NCBI GenBank assembly: GCA_002439805.1
Contig: DJPQ01000029.1
Span: 1-28,851 of the forward strand
Reading direction: 5' to 3'
Source: Bacteroidales bacterium UBA6408
Lineage (GTDB): Bacteria > Bacteroidota > Bacteroidia > Bacteroidales > UBA932
Length of the DNA: 28,851 bases
The notes under the pieces were generated by a model, which was not told the DNA's origin, searched no databases, and saw only the letters and a list, made by a program, of their open reading frames with translations. The position numbers and the translations under genes are program-made. Below, one piece after another: positions 7,045-14,317 of the stretch (the first letter of the stretch is position 1; each line of letters begins with the position of its first letter).

Positions 7045-8700
7045 ATGAAAAAGACAATATCCATCATACTCACCGCAGCTGCCCTCTTTCTGGGCACGGG
7101 CTGCAACAAGGACTTCGACCCGAAGATTTACGGGGTGCTGACGGAGCAGAACTTCCCCGTGTCCGAAAACGACTTCGTGTCTCTGATGATGTCCTGCTAC
7201 ATACCGTTCACCAACACATGGACCTATTCGCTCTACGCCTCAAGCGGCAACCAGCACCCGTGGTACATCCCGGCGGGAGGAGTGCTCAAACAGTTCGACA
7301 CGACCTCCGACGTGGAGGCTCCGTGGGTGAACGGCGTGTGGAACATCAACTACAGGCAGCTCTCGGAGGCGAACTTCTCTATGTGCCGCTACTATTCACG
7401 CGGAGCGCTTGACGACACGCGGCCGAACAACTACCCCAAGACCCGCGAGGTGACGCGCTTCACGAGCGTCATCGGAACGATTCAGAACGCCCCCGCGACG
7501 AAGATTTCCGAGGAGCGGAAGAGGGAGATTCTCGCGGAGGCAAGGATATGCCGGGGGCTGCATATGTATAATCTTCTCCATGTCTATGGACCCGTTCCGC
7601 TCATCGTGAATCCGGAGGACGTCGAAAACTCCGAGGCTCTGAACAACGCCGTGCGTCCTTCGCTCGACGAGATTTCACAATGGATATATGACGACTTTGA
7701 GTTCGGGGCGAAATATGCCCCCGAAAGCCAGAGCGACAAGGGAAGGTTCTCTCGGGATTATGCGAGGTTCATGCTCATGAAGCACTGCCTCAACGAGGGA
7801 AGCCACATGGGCGGATGGTACGCCAGAGCCATCGAAATGTACCGCGAGCTGAACACTGGCAAGTACAGCCTGTTCAGACAGGGAACGAACCCGTACAAGG
7901 AGATGTTCCGCGAGAAAAACGACTTTAACTGCGAGATTATCGCCGCCATCAGCTGCGACCCTTCCTCCACCGGAAACCTCAAGGAAGGCAGCATGAACCC
8001 GTTCGCGATGCTCGCCATTCCGAACAACGCAGCCAAGAAGGACGACCTCGGAAACGACACGCCGTTCTCCGTCTGCGGTCCGGGCTGGGGGCTTACCTTC
8101 AACCTCGCGCCTAAGTTCTACGACACGTTCGAGAGCGCGGACCTGCGCAGGGAGAGCATAATCACGGAGTACTACACGACCACCGGGGAATGGTGGGGGC
8201 CGGCGGAAATCGGGCGCAAGTCCGAATGGGACGGCTACATTCCATACAAATACCCGGCGGAGACGGCCACCGCTCCGTGCTTCGGAAACGACTTTCCTCT
8301 CGCCAGATGGGCTGATGTCCTGCTGATGTTCGCGGAAGCGGAAGTCCGTCAGAGCGGCGCCGCACCTTCTTCCGAGGCAGTGGCGGCCGTGAACGAGGTG
8401 CGCTCGCGTGCCGGTCTCGGTGCTCTGGGCGTCTCGAAGACCGACTCCGCGGAGCATTTCCTCGAAGCGCTGCTGGACGAGCGCGGACATGAGTTCTGGT
8501 TCGAGGGCATGCGCAAGGTCGATCTCATCCGGTTCAACCGCTATGCGCGGCGCGTCCGCGAGATGAAGGGCACGGTTCCGACCCATCAGTATATGCCTAT
8601 CCCGGACTATGCGGTCAATGAGGCCGCCGAGCTCGGCAAGACTCTCGTGCAGGAGTTCTCCAGAGACGGCTGGGACGAAGACAAGGCAGGGGCGATTTGA
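7045..8700 (+). CDS. susD: SusD/RagB-family surface glycan-binding lipoprotein
   Basis: The 551-residue protein starts with a lipoprotein signal ending in GTGC (Cys20), followed by NKDFD, acidic residues near the lipid that suit export to the cell surface. Internal features fit the SusD family: a helical TPR-like part ('ILAEARICRGLHMYNLLHVYGPVPLIV', about 165-195), 'NDFPLARWADVLLMFAEAEVR', 'AVAAVNEVRSRAGLG' and the near-terminal 'LLDERGHEFWFEGMRKVDLIRF'. It acts as the lid of the SusC transporter and binds the glycan. It starts 28 bases after the susC stop, with the susC remnant between them. The specific ligand cannot be read from sequence. Confidence 0.96.
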   Translation: MKKTISIILTAAALFLGTGCNKDFDPKIYGVLTEQNFPVSENDFVSLMMSCYIPFTNTWTYSLYASSGNQHPWYIPAGGVLKQFDTTSDVEAPWVNGVWNINYRQLSEANFSMCRYYSRGALDDTRPNNYPKTREVTRFTSVIGTIQNAPATKISEERKREILAEARICRGLHMYNLLHVYGPVPLIVNPEDVENSEALNNAVRPSLDEISQWIYDDFEFGAKYAPESQSDKGRFSRDYARFMLMKHCLNEGSHMGGWYARAIEMYRELNTGKYSLFRQGTNPYKEMFREKNDFNCEIIAAISCDPSSTGNLKEGSMNPFAMLAIPNNAAKKDDLGNDTPFSVCGPGWGLTFNLAPKFYDTFESADLRRESIITEYYTTTGEWWGPAEIGRKSEWDGYIPYKYPAETATAPCFGNDFPLARWADVLLMFAEAEVRQSGAAPSSEAVAAVNEVRSRAGLGALGVSKTDSAEHFLEALLDERGHEFWFEGMRKVDLIRFNRYARRVREMKGTVPTHQYMPIPDYAVNEAAELGKTLVQEFSRDGWDEDKAGAI

Positions 8701-8864
8701 GAATCTTTTTGGTCTATATTCGTTTCCTCATCAGTCACATACGCCCGGTATGCTCCTTCTTCGGAGACGAATCTATCCTCAAAAATATTTCTCAAATCCT
8801 CAGCAGCTTATTTACTGCCTATTATCTGAAGATATAGAAACCTTCAAAAAACATAGAGAATAAA

Positions 8865-10265
8865 ATGAAAATAATAAAGAGTATGATACTCGCTGCGGCG
8901 GCAATGACGGTGTGCGGCTGCGCCGAGAAGATTGACAGGAACGTGACCTGGCCTGAATGGGCCTCGCGTCCGATCATCGAAAACCCGACGGTCTCTGCCG
9001 GAGGAAAGACGGAAATCACCGCCGGGGAGACGGTAAGTTTCACTGCACGGATACACGACGACTACAACGAGCTGAAAAGCTGGGGAATCTCGGTGAAATA
9101 CGGCGACAATGTCGTGTTCAGCAAGGAAACCGAGGTCACGGGGCATGAGGCGGAGATTGAATATGAGTTTGTGATGCCTTTCGCCGCGAATCTCGATGAA
9201 GGCGGGTTCTGGCCGGAGGTGACGGTGTCGTCGAAGAATGTGGCCGGAGGTGAGTATTCCACAAGAATATCACGGGACAGGAATGTCTCCGTGAACCGTC
9301 CGGCGGCGCCGGCCGAGCTCTTTGTCATTGATGAGAACGGGGCTTCATTCGCCATGGGCAGAACGGCCGGCAGCCTCGCCTACGCCACGGAGGAAGGCGC
9401 GGATTTGACAAAGCTCGGTCAGAAGGTCTTCATCGCGGAGAAGGTAAGCGGAGGAAAGCCGGACTTCAGCGGCTTCGTCTGGGGAATGTCTGAAGAGGGA
9501 AAGATTGCGCTCGTGAAAGAGGGCGGGAAGGCAATCAGCGTACCGGACAGCGAAGGCTACGGATTTCGGAAATTCGGCTTCGACACATACGGCTTCTGCA
9601 TCAACAAGCTCGTGAACCTCACGATAAGCCTCGACAAGACGACCATGGAGTCTGTCAGCCAGAGCGGCGTGAACTACCTCGCGAAGGAGAAGGTGCATCT
9701 GGTGCAGGACTGCGAGGTCACCTTCTCGGGATTCGGAGAGCTCAAGTCCATGCTTCAGAGCGACCGCTTCGAGATTCTCTCCGACACTGCGGCCAAGTTC
9801 ACCGGACACAGCGCCGACTGGAGCTTCTGGTTCGACACTGAAACCGGCTGGATGATTCTTAACTACGCGGTTTTCAACACCTCCGGCCAGGTCTGGATTA
9901 CCGGCCTCAAGGCCTGCTTCCCGCTGGGGAACGATGACAGCACGCACGACCTGAAATACCTCGACGGGGACGGGAAGGTGCGCTACGCGACGCTCGCGGC
10001 GGTCAAGGACGCGGACGGAGACTTCAGCATACTCGTCTATCTAAAGGACGACTACACCATCCAGCCGTTCCGCTGGGTCAAGTGGAGCACTACGGTGGAG
10101 ATGACGTCGATGACTCCGGAGACGGCGTCCATAACCGACGGCATATTCATCCGCCCCGGAAGCGCTTTCAAGCCAGGGATTTACAGAATCAGACTTCATT
10201 TCACCCGCGAGCCGGACAAGAACGGAGACGGCAGCAAGGCAGAAGTCTATGTAACGGCACTTTAA
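8865..10265 (+). CDS. SusE/F-position surface lipoprotein (module copy 1)
   Basis: The 466-residue protein has a lipoprotein signal ending CGC (Cys19). Residues about 30-145 look like an Ig-like beta-sandwich ('AGETVSFTARIHDD', 'EIEYEFVMPF'); the rest is beta-rich with 'HLVQDCEVTFSGF', 'MLQSDRFEI' and 'KFTGHSADWSFWFD'. It is clearly a paralogue of the protein encoded at 11623-13011, which has matching segments KLVQDC / LLQSDRF / YTGHS. Its place directly after susD and its lipid anchor suggest a surface glycan-binding protein working with SusCD; it resembles the DUF51xx-type lipoproteins of such loci, but I cannot assign a family. A gap of 164 bases separates it from susD, with no clear promoter seen. 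Confidence 0.75.
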   Translation: MKIIKSMILAAAAMTVCGCAEKIDRNVTWPEWASRPIIENPTVSAGGKTEITAGETVSFTARIHDDYNELKSWGISVKYGDNVVFSKETEVTGHEAEIEYEFVMPFAANLDEGGFWPEVTVSSKNVAGGEYSTRISRDRNVSVNRPAAPAELFVIDENGASFAMGRTAGSLAYATEEGADLTKLGQKVFIAEKVSGGKPDFSGFVWGMSEEGKIALVKEGGKAISVPDSEGYGFRKFGFDTYGFCINKLVNLTISLDKTTMESVSQSGVNYLAKEKVHLVQDCEVTFSGFGELKSMLQSDRFEILSDTAAKFTGHSADWSFWFDTETGWMILNYAVFNTSGQVWITGLKACFPLGNDDSTHDLKYLDGDGKVRYATLAAVKDADGDFSILVYLKDDYTIQPFRWVKWSTTVEMTSMTPETASITDGIFIRPGSAFKPGIYRIRLHFTREPDKNGDGSKAEVYVTAL

Positions 10266-10291
10266 CCGGCTGCCCCCATCCTGTCATTTCG

Positions 10292-10359
10292 AGCGAAGCG
10301 AGAAATCTGAACAGCAGGAAGAAACAGCGAAGCGAGAAATCTGAACATCAGGAAAAAAC
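10292..10359 (+). repeat. 34-base tandem repeat, two copies
   Basis: The unit starting AGCGAAGCGAGAAATCTGAA occurs at 10292-10325 and again at 10326-10359, with two mismatches. It lies in the 129-base gap between two genes of the locus. The first copy is preceded by TCATTTCG, so the text CATTTCGAGCGAAGCGAGAA appears, a short intergenic repeat that I recall from many gut Bacteroidota. No function is known. Confidence 0.8.
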
Positions 10360-10394
10360 AGCCAATAAAAAGTCAAACGACAAAGAACAAAGAT

Positions 10395-11564
10395 ATGAAT
10401 CTTAGAAACATAGCTCTGACAGCAGCCCTGCCGCTCTGCCTCGCCTGCGCCCGCCCCTCGGAGACCATCCCGGTCATCACCTGGGCAGGGGTGCCGCCGC
10501 AGTGCAGCGCCGAAGTCTTCCCCGCCCTCAAGGAATGCGGGATTGACATCCACCTCGGACTGTACGGAACGGCCGGCGAGGCGGCGCTCGCCCTCGAAGC
10601 GGCTCAGGAGGCGGGCATGAGGCTCATTCCGGGCTTCCCGCAGCTCAGGGACTCTACAGCGCAGTCCGTCGCCCGCTTCAGGGAGCACCCCGCCCTGTAC
10701 GCATGGCACGTAAAGGATGAGCCCGAGACATGGGACATCCCGTGGGTAGCCGAACTCGTCGGGAAAATCGCGGAGCTCGACCCCGCGCATCCGTCCTACG
10801 TGAACCTCTACCCGAACTGGGCTTGGGGCGACAGCCTATATGCCGAAAGAATCGAAAGATTTGCATCGGAGGTGGAGGTCCCGTTCTACTCCTTTGACCA
10901 GTACCCTATCACGGAGAACGAGGACGGCAGCGTGTCGGTCCGCCCGGGATGGTACCGCAACCTCGAGGAGTTCTCGGCGATGTCCCGCCGTCACGGCAAG
11001 CCTTTCTGGGCGTTCGCGCTCACCAAATCCCACCACCTAGGGCCACCTTCGCCGGAAGCCTTCTATCCCGTTCCAACCCTCGGGCATCTGCGCCTTCAGG
11101 TCTTCAGCGACCTTCTCTACGGAGCGCAGGCCATACAATATTTCACCGCCGGAGGCATATATGACCCGACAAATCATTGCCGCACGTCGGTGTATGGAAT
11201 TGTCCGTCAGGTAAATTCGGAGATCCGGGCATATTCCCCCGTCTTCCTCGGATGCCGTGTTCTCGAAGTCCGTCACACGGGAGACAATATCCCCGAAGGC
11301 ACGAAAAAGTTTGACGAGAACTCGGATATATACGGATATGTCGAAAAAATCGAGGTCTCGGGCGAAGGAGGAGTCGTGTCGCTCATTGAAAACGGAGGGA
11401 AAAGATATGTCGCCGTCCAGAACAGGGACTGCGTTAACCCCGCCATTCTCGGCATACGCTTCAGGGGAAAGGTGAAAACCGTGACCCCGGAAGGATGCGG
11501 GCGCTTCGACGGAAAGCCGATGAAAATGGAGCCGGGCGACATCGTCATATTCAGAATATATTGA
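10395..11564 (+). CDS. TIM-barrel glycoside-hydrolase-like lipoprotein (module copy 1)
   Basis: This 389-residue lipoprotein (signal ending CLAC, Cys18) looks like an eight-stranded alpha/beta barrel: strand-like segments 'IPVITWAGV', 'IDIHLGLYG', 'MRLIPGF', 'YAWHVKDEPE', 'SYVNLYPNWAWG', 'VPFYSFDQYP', 'PFWAFALTKSH', 'AIQYFTAGG', then a small C-terminal beta domain. The strand-4 motif KDEPE (Asp108, Glu109) sits where clan GH-A hydrolases keep the acid/base Glu of 'NEP'. Strand 7 has no Glu, where GH-A enzymes keep the nucleophile. It is a paralogue of the protein at 13075-14295. It likely works on the cell surface on the glycan bound by the neighbouring lipoprotein. A true hydrolase with another mechanism, or a binding protein derived from one, are both possible. 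Confidence 0.65.
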   Translation: MNLRNIALTAALPLCLACARPSETIPVITWAGVPPQCSAEVFPALKECGIDIHLGLYGTAGEAALALEAAQEAGMRLIPGFPQLRDSTAQSVARFREHPALYAWHVKDEPETWDIPWVAELVGKIAELDPAHPSYVNLYPNWAWGDSLYAERIERFASEVEVPFYSFDQYPITENEDGSVSVRPGWYRNLEEFSAMSRRHGKPFWAFALTKSHHLGPPSPEAFYPVPTLGHLRLQVFSDLLYGAQAIQYFTAGGIYDPTNHCRTSVYGIVRQVNSEIRAYSPVFLGCRVLEVRHTGDNIPEGTKKFDENSDIYGYVEKIEVSGEGGVVSLIENGGKRYVAVQNRDCVNPAILGIRFRGKVKTVTPEGCGRFDGKPMKMEPGDIVIFRIY

Positions 11565-11622
11565 CATATACATACACATACTCGTAAACATTTATTTACA
11601 AACCATATAATTACTAAAAATT

Positions 11623-13011
11623 ATGCGTTACTTTAAATCATTACTAATTTTGGCCGCGGCCTCTCTCCTCGCCCTCGCGTGCAGGAAGGAAGAGCCGGTC
11701 AAGGTCGTGAAACCGGAAGCTCCGGTGATAGAAAACGCCTCGCTGAAAGGGCTGAACGGAGAGTCGGTCGTTGTCGTTGGGAACAATGTGAAATTCTCGG
11801 CCGACGTCAGGGTGAAGGGCAGCAAGCTCGGCAAGTTCAGCCTCGAAATCCGCAAGGGAGCCGAAATCATCGGAGCCGCGGAGTTTGAGCTCGAAGGCAC
11901 AGAGGCTCATGTGGAAAGGGAATTCGACTTCCCGCTCTCGCCGATGACCCTCGACGCGCCGTTCTGGCCGGAGGTCACGATGAAGGTCACGAACACGGAC
12001 GAGATGTATTCGGAGGAGAAACTCGCACAGGAGAACAATGTGCAGATTACCACCCCGGAACTCTTTGATGCTCTGTATCTTGTGGATAACGCCGGCAAGG
12101 TCTGGCAAATGTCGCCGACGGGCGTGAAGGGCCAGTACCGCACGGAGGGAGACCTCACTGAACTCGGGAGCAGCTTCACAATCGCGTCAAAGCTGAACGC
12201 CGACAACACCGTCGATAATTCCGGGAAGACATGGACGTTCGACAAGCCCGACACCGGCGAATACGGCATCAAGTGGATTGCGTTCGACCAGTTCAGCGAG
12301 CAGATTAGCAAGATGCTTGACCTGACGACTGTCGTGGATTACTCGACCATGGCAGACTTCAACGGCAACAAGGTATATTGGTCCTACAAGCTCGTGCAGG
12401 ACTGCCGCGTCGTCTTCCTCAACTTCCCTGACGGCACGCTCCTGCAGTCCGACCGCTTCGCCGACGTGGAGAAGAACACTGCGCGCTACACCGGACACAG
12501 CTGCGACAAGTTCGAGATTTATTTCCTTCCCGACACAAAATGGCTCATTGTCAAGGAACAATACACACAGACGGACGCCCTCTGGGTCACGGGCGAGAAT
12601 GCATCACTGCCGATGTCCCCATACTGCGAGGGACATCCGCTCTGCTGGTTCGCTGGCGGGGCTTCAGAATCGTTTGACGCGCTTTCATGCATAAATGAAG
12701 GCAACGGGACATTCAGGGGTCTGCTCTACCTCAAGGAAAACTTCGCGCTCAAGGTCTATTCGGCACGCGCATGGGGAAATGAACTCGACTGGACATCAGA
12801 GACGCCGGAGACACTGGTAATCTCACCGATGGAAGCCGACCCGGAGACGGGAAAGGTAGATGGCAACTACGGAAACGCCGGCTCGTCATTCACCGAGGGT
12901 CTCTATATGTTCAGCTACGACAAGACTTCCCGCAAGGCTTCTCTCGTGAAGTGGACAAAGACCGAGTTTCCTGCACTTGCCGCCGGCGTCGATGACCCGG
13001 AGAAGAAATAA
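11623..13011 (+). CDS. SusE/F-position surface lipoprotein (module copy 2)
   Basis: The 462-residue protein has a lipoprotein signal ending in ALAC (Cys20), then RKEEP, a charged stretch consistent with surface export. It contains an N-terminal Ig-like region ('GNNVKFSADVRVKGS', 'APFWPEVTMKVTN') and a beta-rich remainder with 'KLVQDCRVVFLNF', 'LLQSDRFADV', 'YTGHSCDKF'. The first copy at 8865-10265 shows the same segments in the same order ('GGFWPEVTVSS', 'HLVQDC', 'MLQSDRF', 'FTGHS'), so the two are paralogues that have diverged strongly. The role is inferred to be glycan binding at the cell surface. The gene follows the first barrel gene by 58 AT-rich bases. Confidence 0.75.
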   Translation: MRYFKSLLILAAASLLALACRKEEPVKVVKPEAPVIENASLKGLNGESVVVVGNNVKFSADVRVKGSKLGKFSLEIRKGAEIIGAAEFELEGTEAHVEREFDFPLSPMTLDAPFWPEVTMKVTNTDEMYSEEKLAQENNVQITTPELFDALYLVDNAGKVWQMSPTGVKGQYRTEGDLTELGSSFTIASKLNADNTVDNSGKTWTFDKPDTGEYGIKWIAFDQFSEQISKMLDLTTVVDYSTMADFNGNKVYWSYKLVQDCRVVFLNFPDGTLLQSDRFADVEKNTARYTGHSCDKFEIYFLPDTKWLIVKEQYTQTDALWVTGENASLPMSPYCEGHPLCWFAGGASESFDALSCINEGNGTFRGLLYLKENFALKVYSARAWGNELDWTSETPETLVISPMEADPETGKVDGNYGNAGSSFTEGLYMFSYDKTSRKASLVKWTKTEFPALAAGVDDPEKK

Positions 13012-13074
13012 CCGGCACATTGCAGTTTTCCGAACAGAAACAATCAGCACAACTCAAACAATCAATATAACTCA

Positions 13075-14295
13075 GTGAAAATCAGAGGACTACTATTTTC
13101 TTTCGCGGCCGTCATCGCCTTGGTGACGGCCTGCGGAAAATCCGGGAATCCCGGAAATTCCGGAAACGGCGGGAACGCGACTCCGACCATGGACCTCACC
13201 GGGCTCACCGTTGACGGACAGTTCCCCGTCATCGCATGGACCGACAGCCAGACTCCCGAGCAGTTCGTGACGAGGTTCAAGTCGATGAAAGACTGCGGAA
13301 TCAATGTCTATCTCGGATGGTACAAGAGCCTCGACGAGGTGACGCTCGCGCTCGACGCCGCGCAGAAGGCGGGAATCAGGCTTATAACCAAGAGCGACGA
13401 GCTTTTCTCGGACACGGAGAACACCGTCCGCACGATGATGTCGCATCCGGCGCTCTTCGGCTACCACATCAAGGACGAGCCCGAGGTCAGCGACATTCCG
13501 ACGCTGGCATCACAGGTGAAGGCAATCAGGGCGGTCGATGACAAGCACCTCTGCTACATCAACCTCTACCCGAACTGGGCGTGGGGCAACATCGACGGGT
13601 ATATGTCCAAGCTCACCTCCTACCTCTCGCAGGTGCCGGTGCGCTTCCTCTCCTTCGACCACTACCCTGTCATGGAAGTTGATGGCGTGAGCTCGCTCCG
13701 CCGCGAGTGGTACAAGAACCTCGAAGACATCCGCCGCGTGTCCCGAGCCCGTAACATCCCGTTCTGGGCGTTCGCGCTCTCGCTCTCCCACAGGCTCGAC
13801 GGGGTGCTCTACCCCATCCCGACGCTTGCCGAGCTCCGAGTCCAGATGTTCAGCAACCTCGCCTACGGAGCGCAGGGATTCCAGTATTTCACCTACTGGG
13901 GAATATATCAGAACGGTCCGACACAGGTGTATGACCGCGTGAAGACCCTCAACAGGGAACTCCAGTCGCTGTCAAAGATTTTCCTCGGAGCCGATGTCAC
14001 CGACGTCCGGCACACCGGAGCGAACCTTCCGTACGGGACAAAGGCGCTCACGACGCTTCCGGAAGGCGTTTCATCCCTCTCGACAAGCGACAACGGAGCC
14101 GTGGTTTCGAGGGTCAGGAAAGACGGCAAGGCCTACATCGCCATTGTGAACAAGGACTACAAGGCGGACATGACGCTCGACGTCGCGTTCACGGGCGAGA
14201 CCTGGCAGATTGACAAGGAGGGCTGCAGGGCAGAGGCCAAGTCCGGCCGCTTCACCGTCGCTCCAGGCGACATGGTCCTGTTCCAAGTTCAATAA
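13075..14295 (+). CDS. TIM-barrel glycoside-hydrolase-like lipoprotein (module copy 2)
   Basis: A GTG at 13075 starts a 406-residue lipoprotein (signal ending LVTAC, Cys20), followed by a Gly/Asn-rich linker; no in-frame ATG gives a signal peptide. The barrel matches that of the 10395-11564 product segment by segment: 'FPVIAWTDS', 'INVYLGWYKS', 'YHIKDEPEVSDIP' (Asp134, Glu135), 'CYINLYPNWAWG', 'VRFLSFDHYPV', 'PFWAFALSLSH', 'GFQYFTYWG'. As in the paralogue, strand 4 has a candidate acid/base Glu and strand 7 lacks the usual nucleophile Glu. The strict conservation of KDEPE, NLYPNWAWG, D-x-YP and FWAFAL between two diverged copies argues for a working active or binding site. Substrate unknown. 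It ends 22 bases before the GH5/GH20 gene. Confidence 0.68.
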   Translation: MKIRGLLFSFAAVIALVTACGKSGNPGNSGNGGNATPTMDLTGLTVDGQFPVIAWTDSQTPEQFVTRFKSMKDCGINVYLGWYKSLDEVTLALDAAQKAGIRLITKSDELFSDTENTVRTMMSHPALFGYHIKDEPEVSDIPTLASQVKAIRAVDDKHLCYINLYPNWAWGNIDGYMSKLTSYLSQVPVRFLSFDHYPVMEVDGVSSLRREWYKNLEDIRRVSRARNIPFWAFALSLSHRLDGVLYPIPTLAELRVQMFSNLAYGAQGFQYFTYWGIYQNGPTQVYDRVKTLNRELQSLSKIFLGADVTDVRHTGANLPYGTKALTTLPEGVSSLSTSDNGAVVSRVRKDGKAYIAIVNKDYKADMTLDVAFTGETWQIDKEGCRAEAKSGRFTVAPGDMVLFQVQ

Positions 14296-14317
14296 TAAAA
14301 TACATAATCTGAAATAT

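Noticed and set aside
7675..8586. 303-codon minus-strand frame opposite susD
   Set aside because: It lies wholly antisense to a clear SusD gene; long antisense frames are expected at this GC content.
14210..14317. Upstream extension of the GH5/GH20 gene into the preceding gene
   Set aside because: The extension overlaps the end of the barrel gene, and the ATG at 14318 gives a proper lipoprotein signal peptide.
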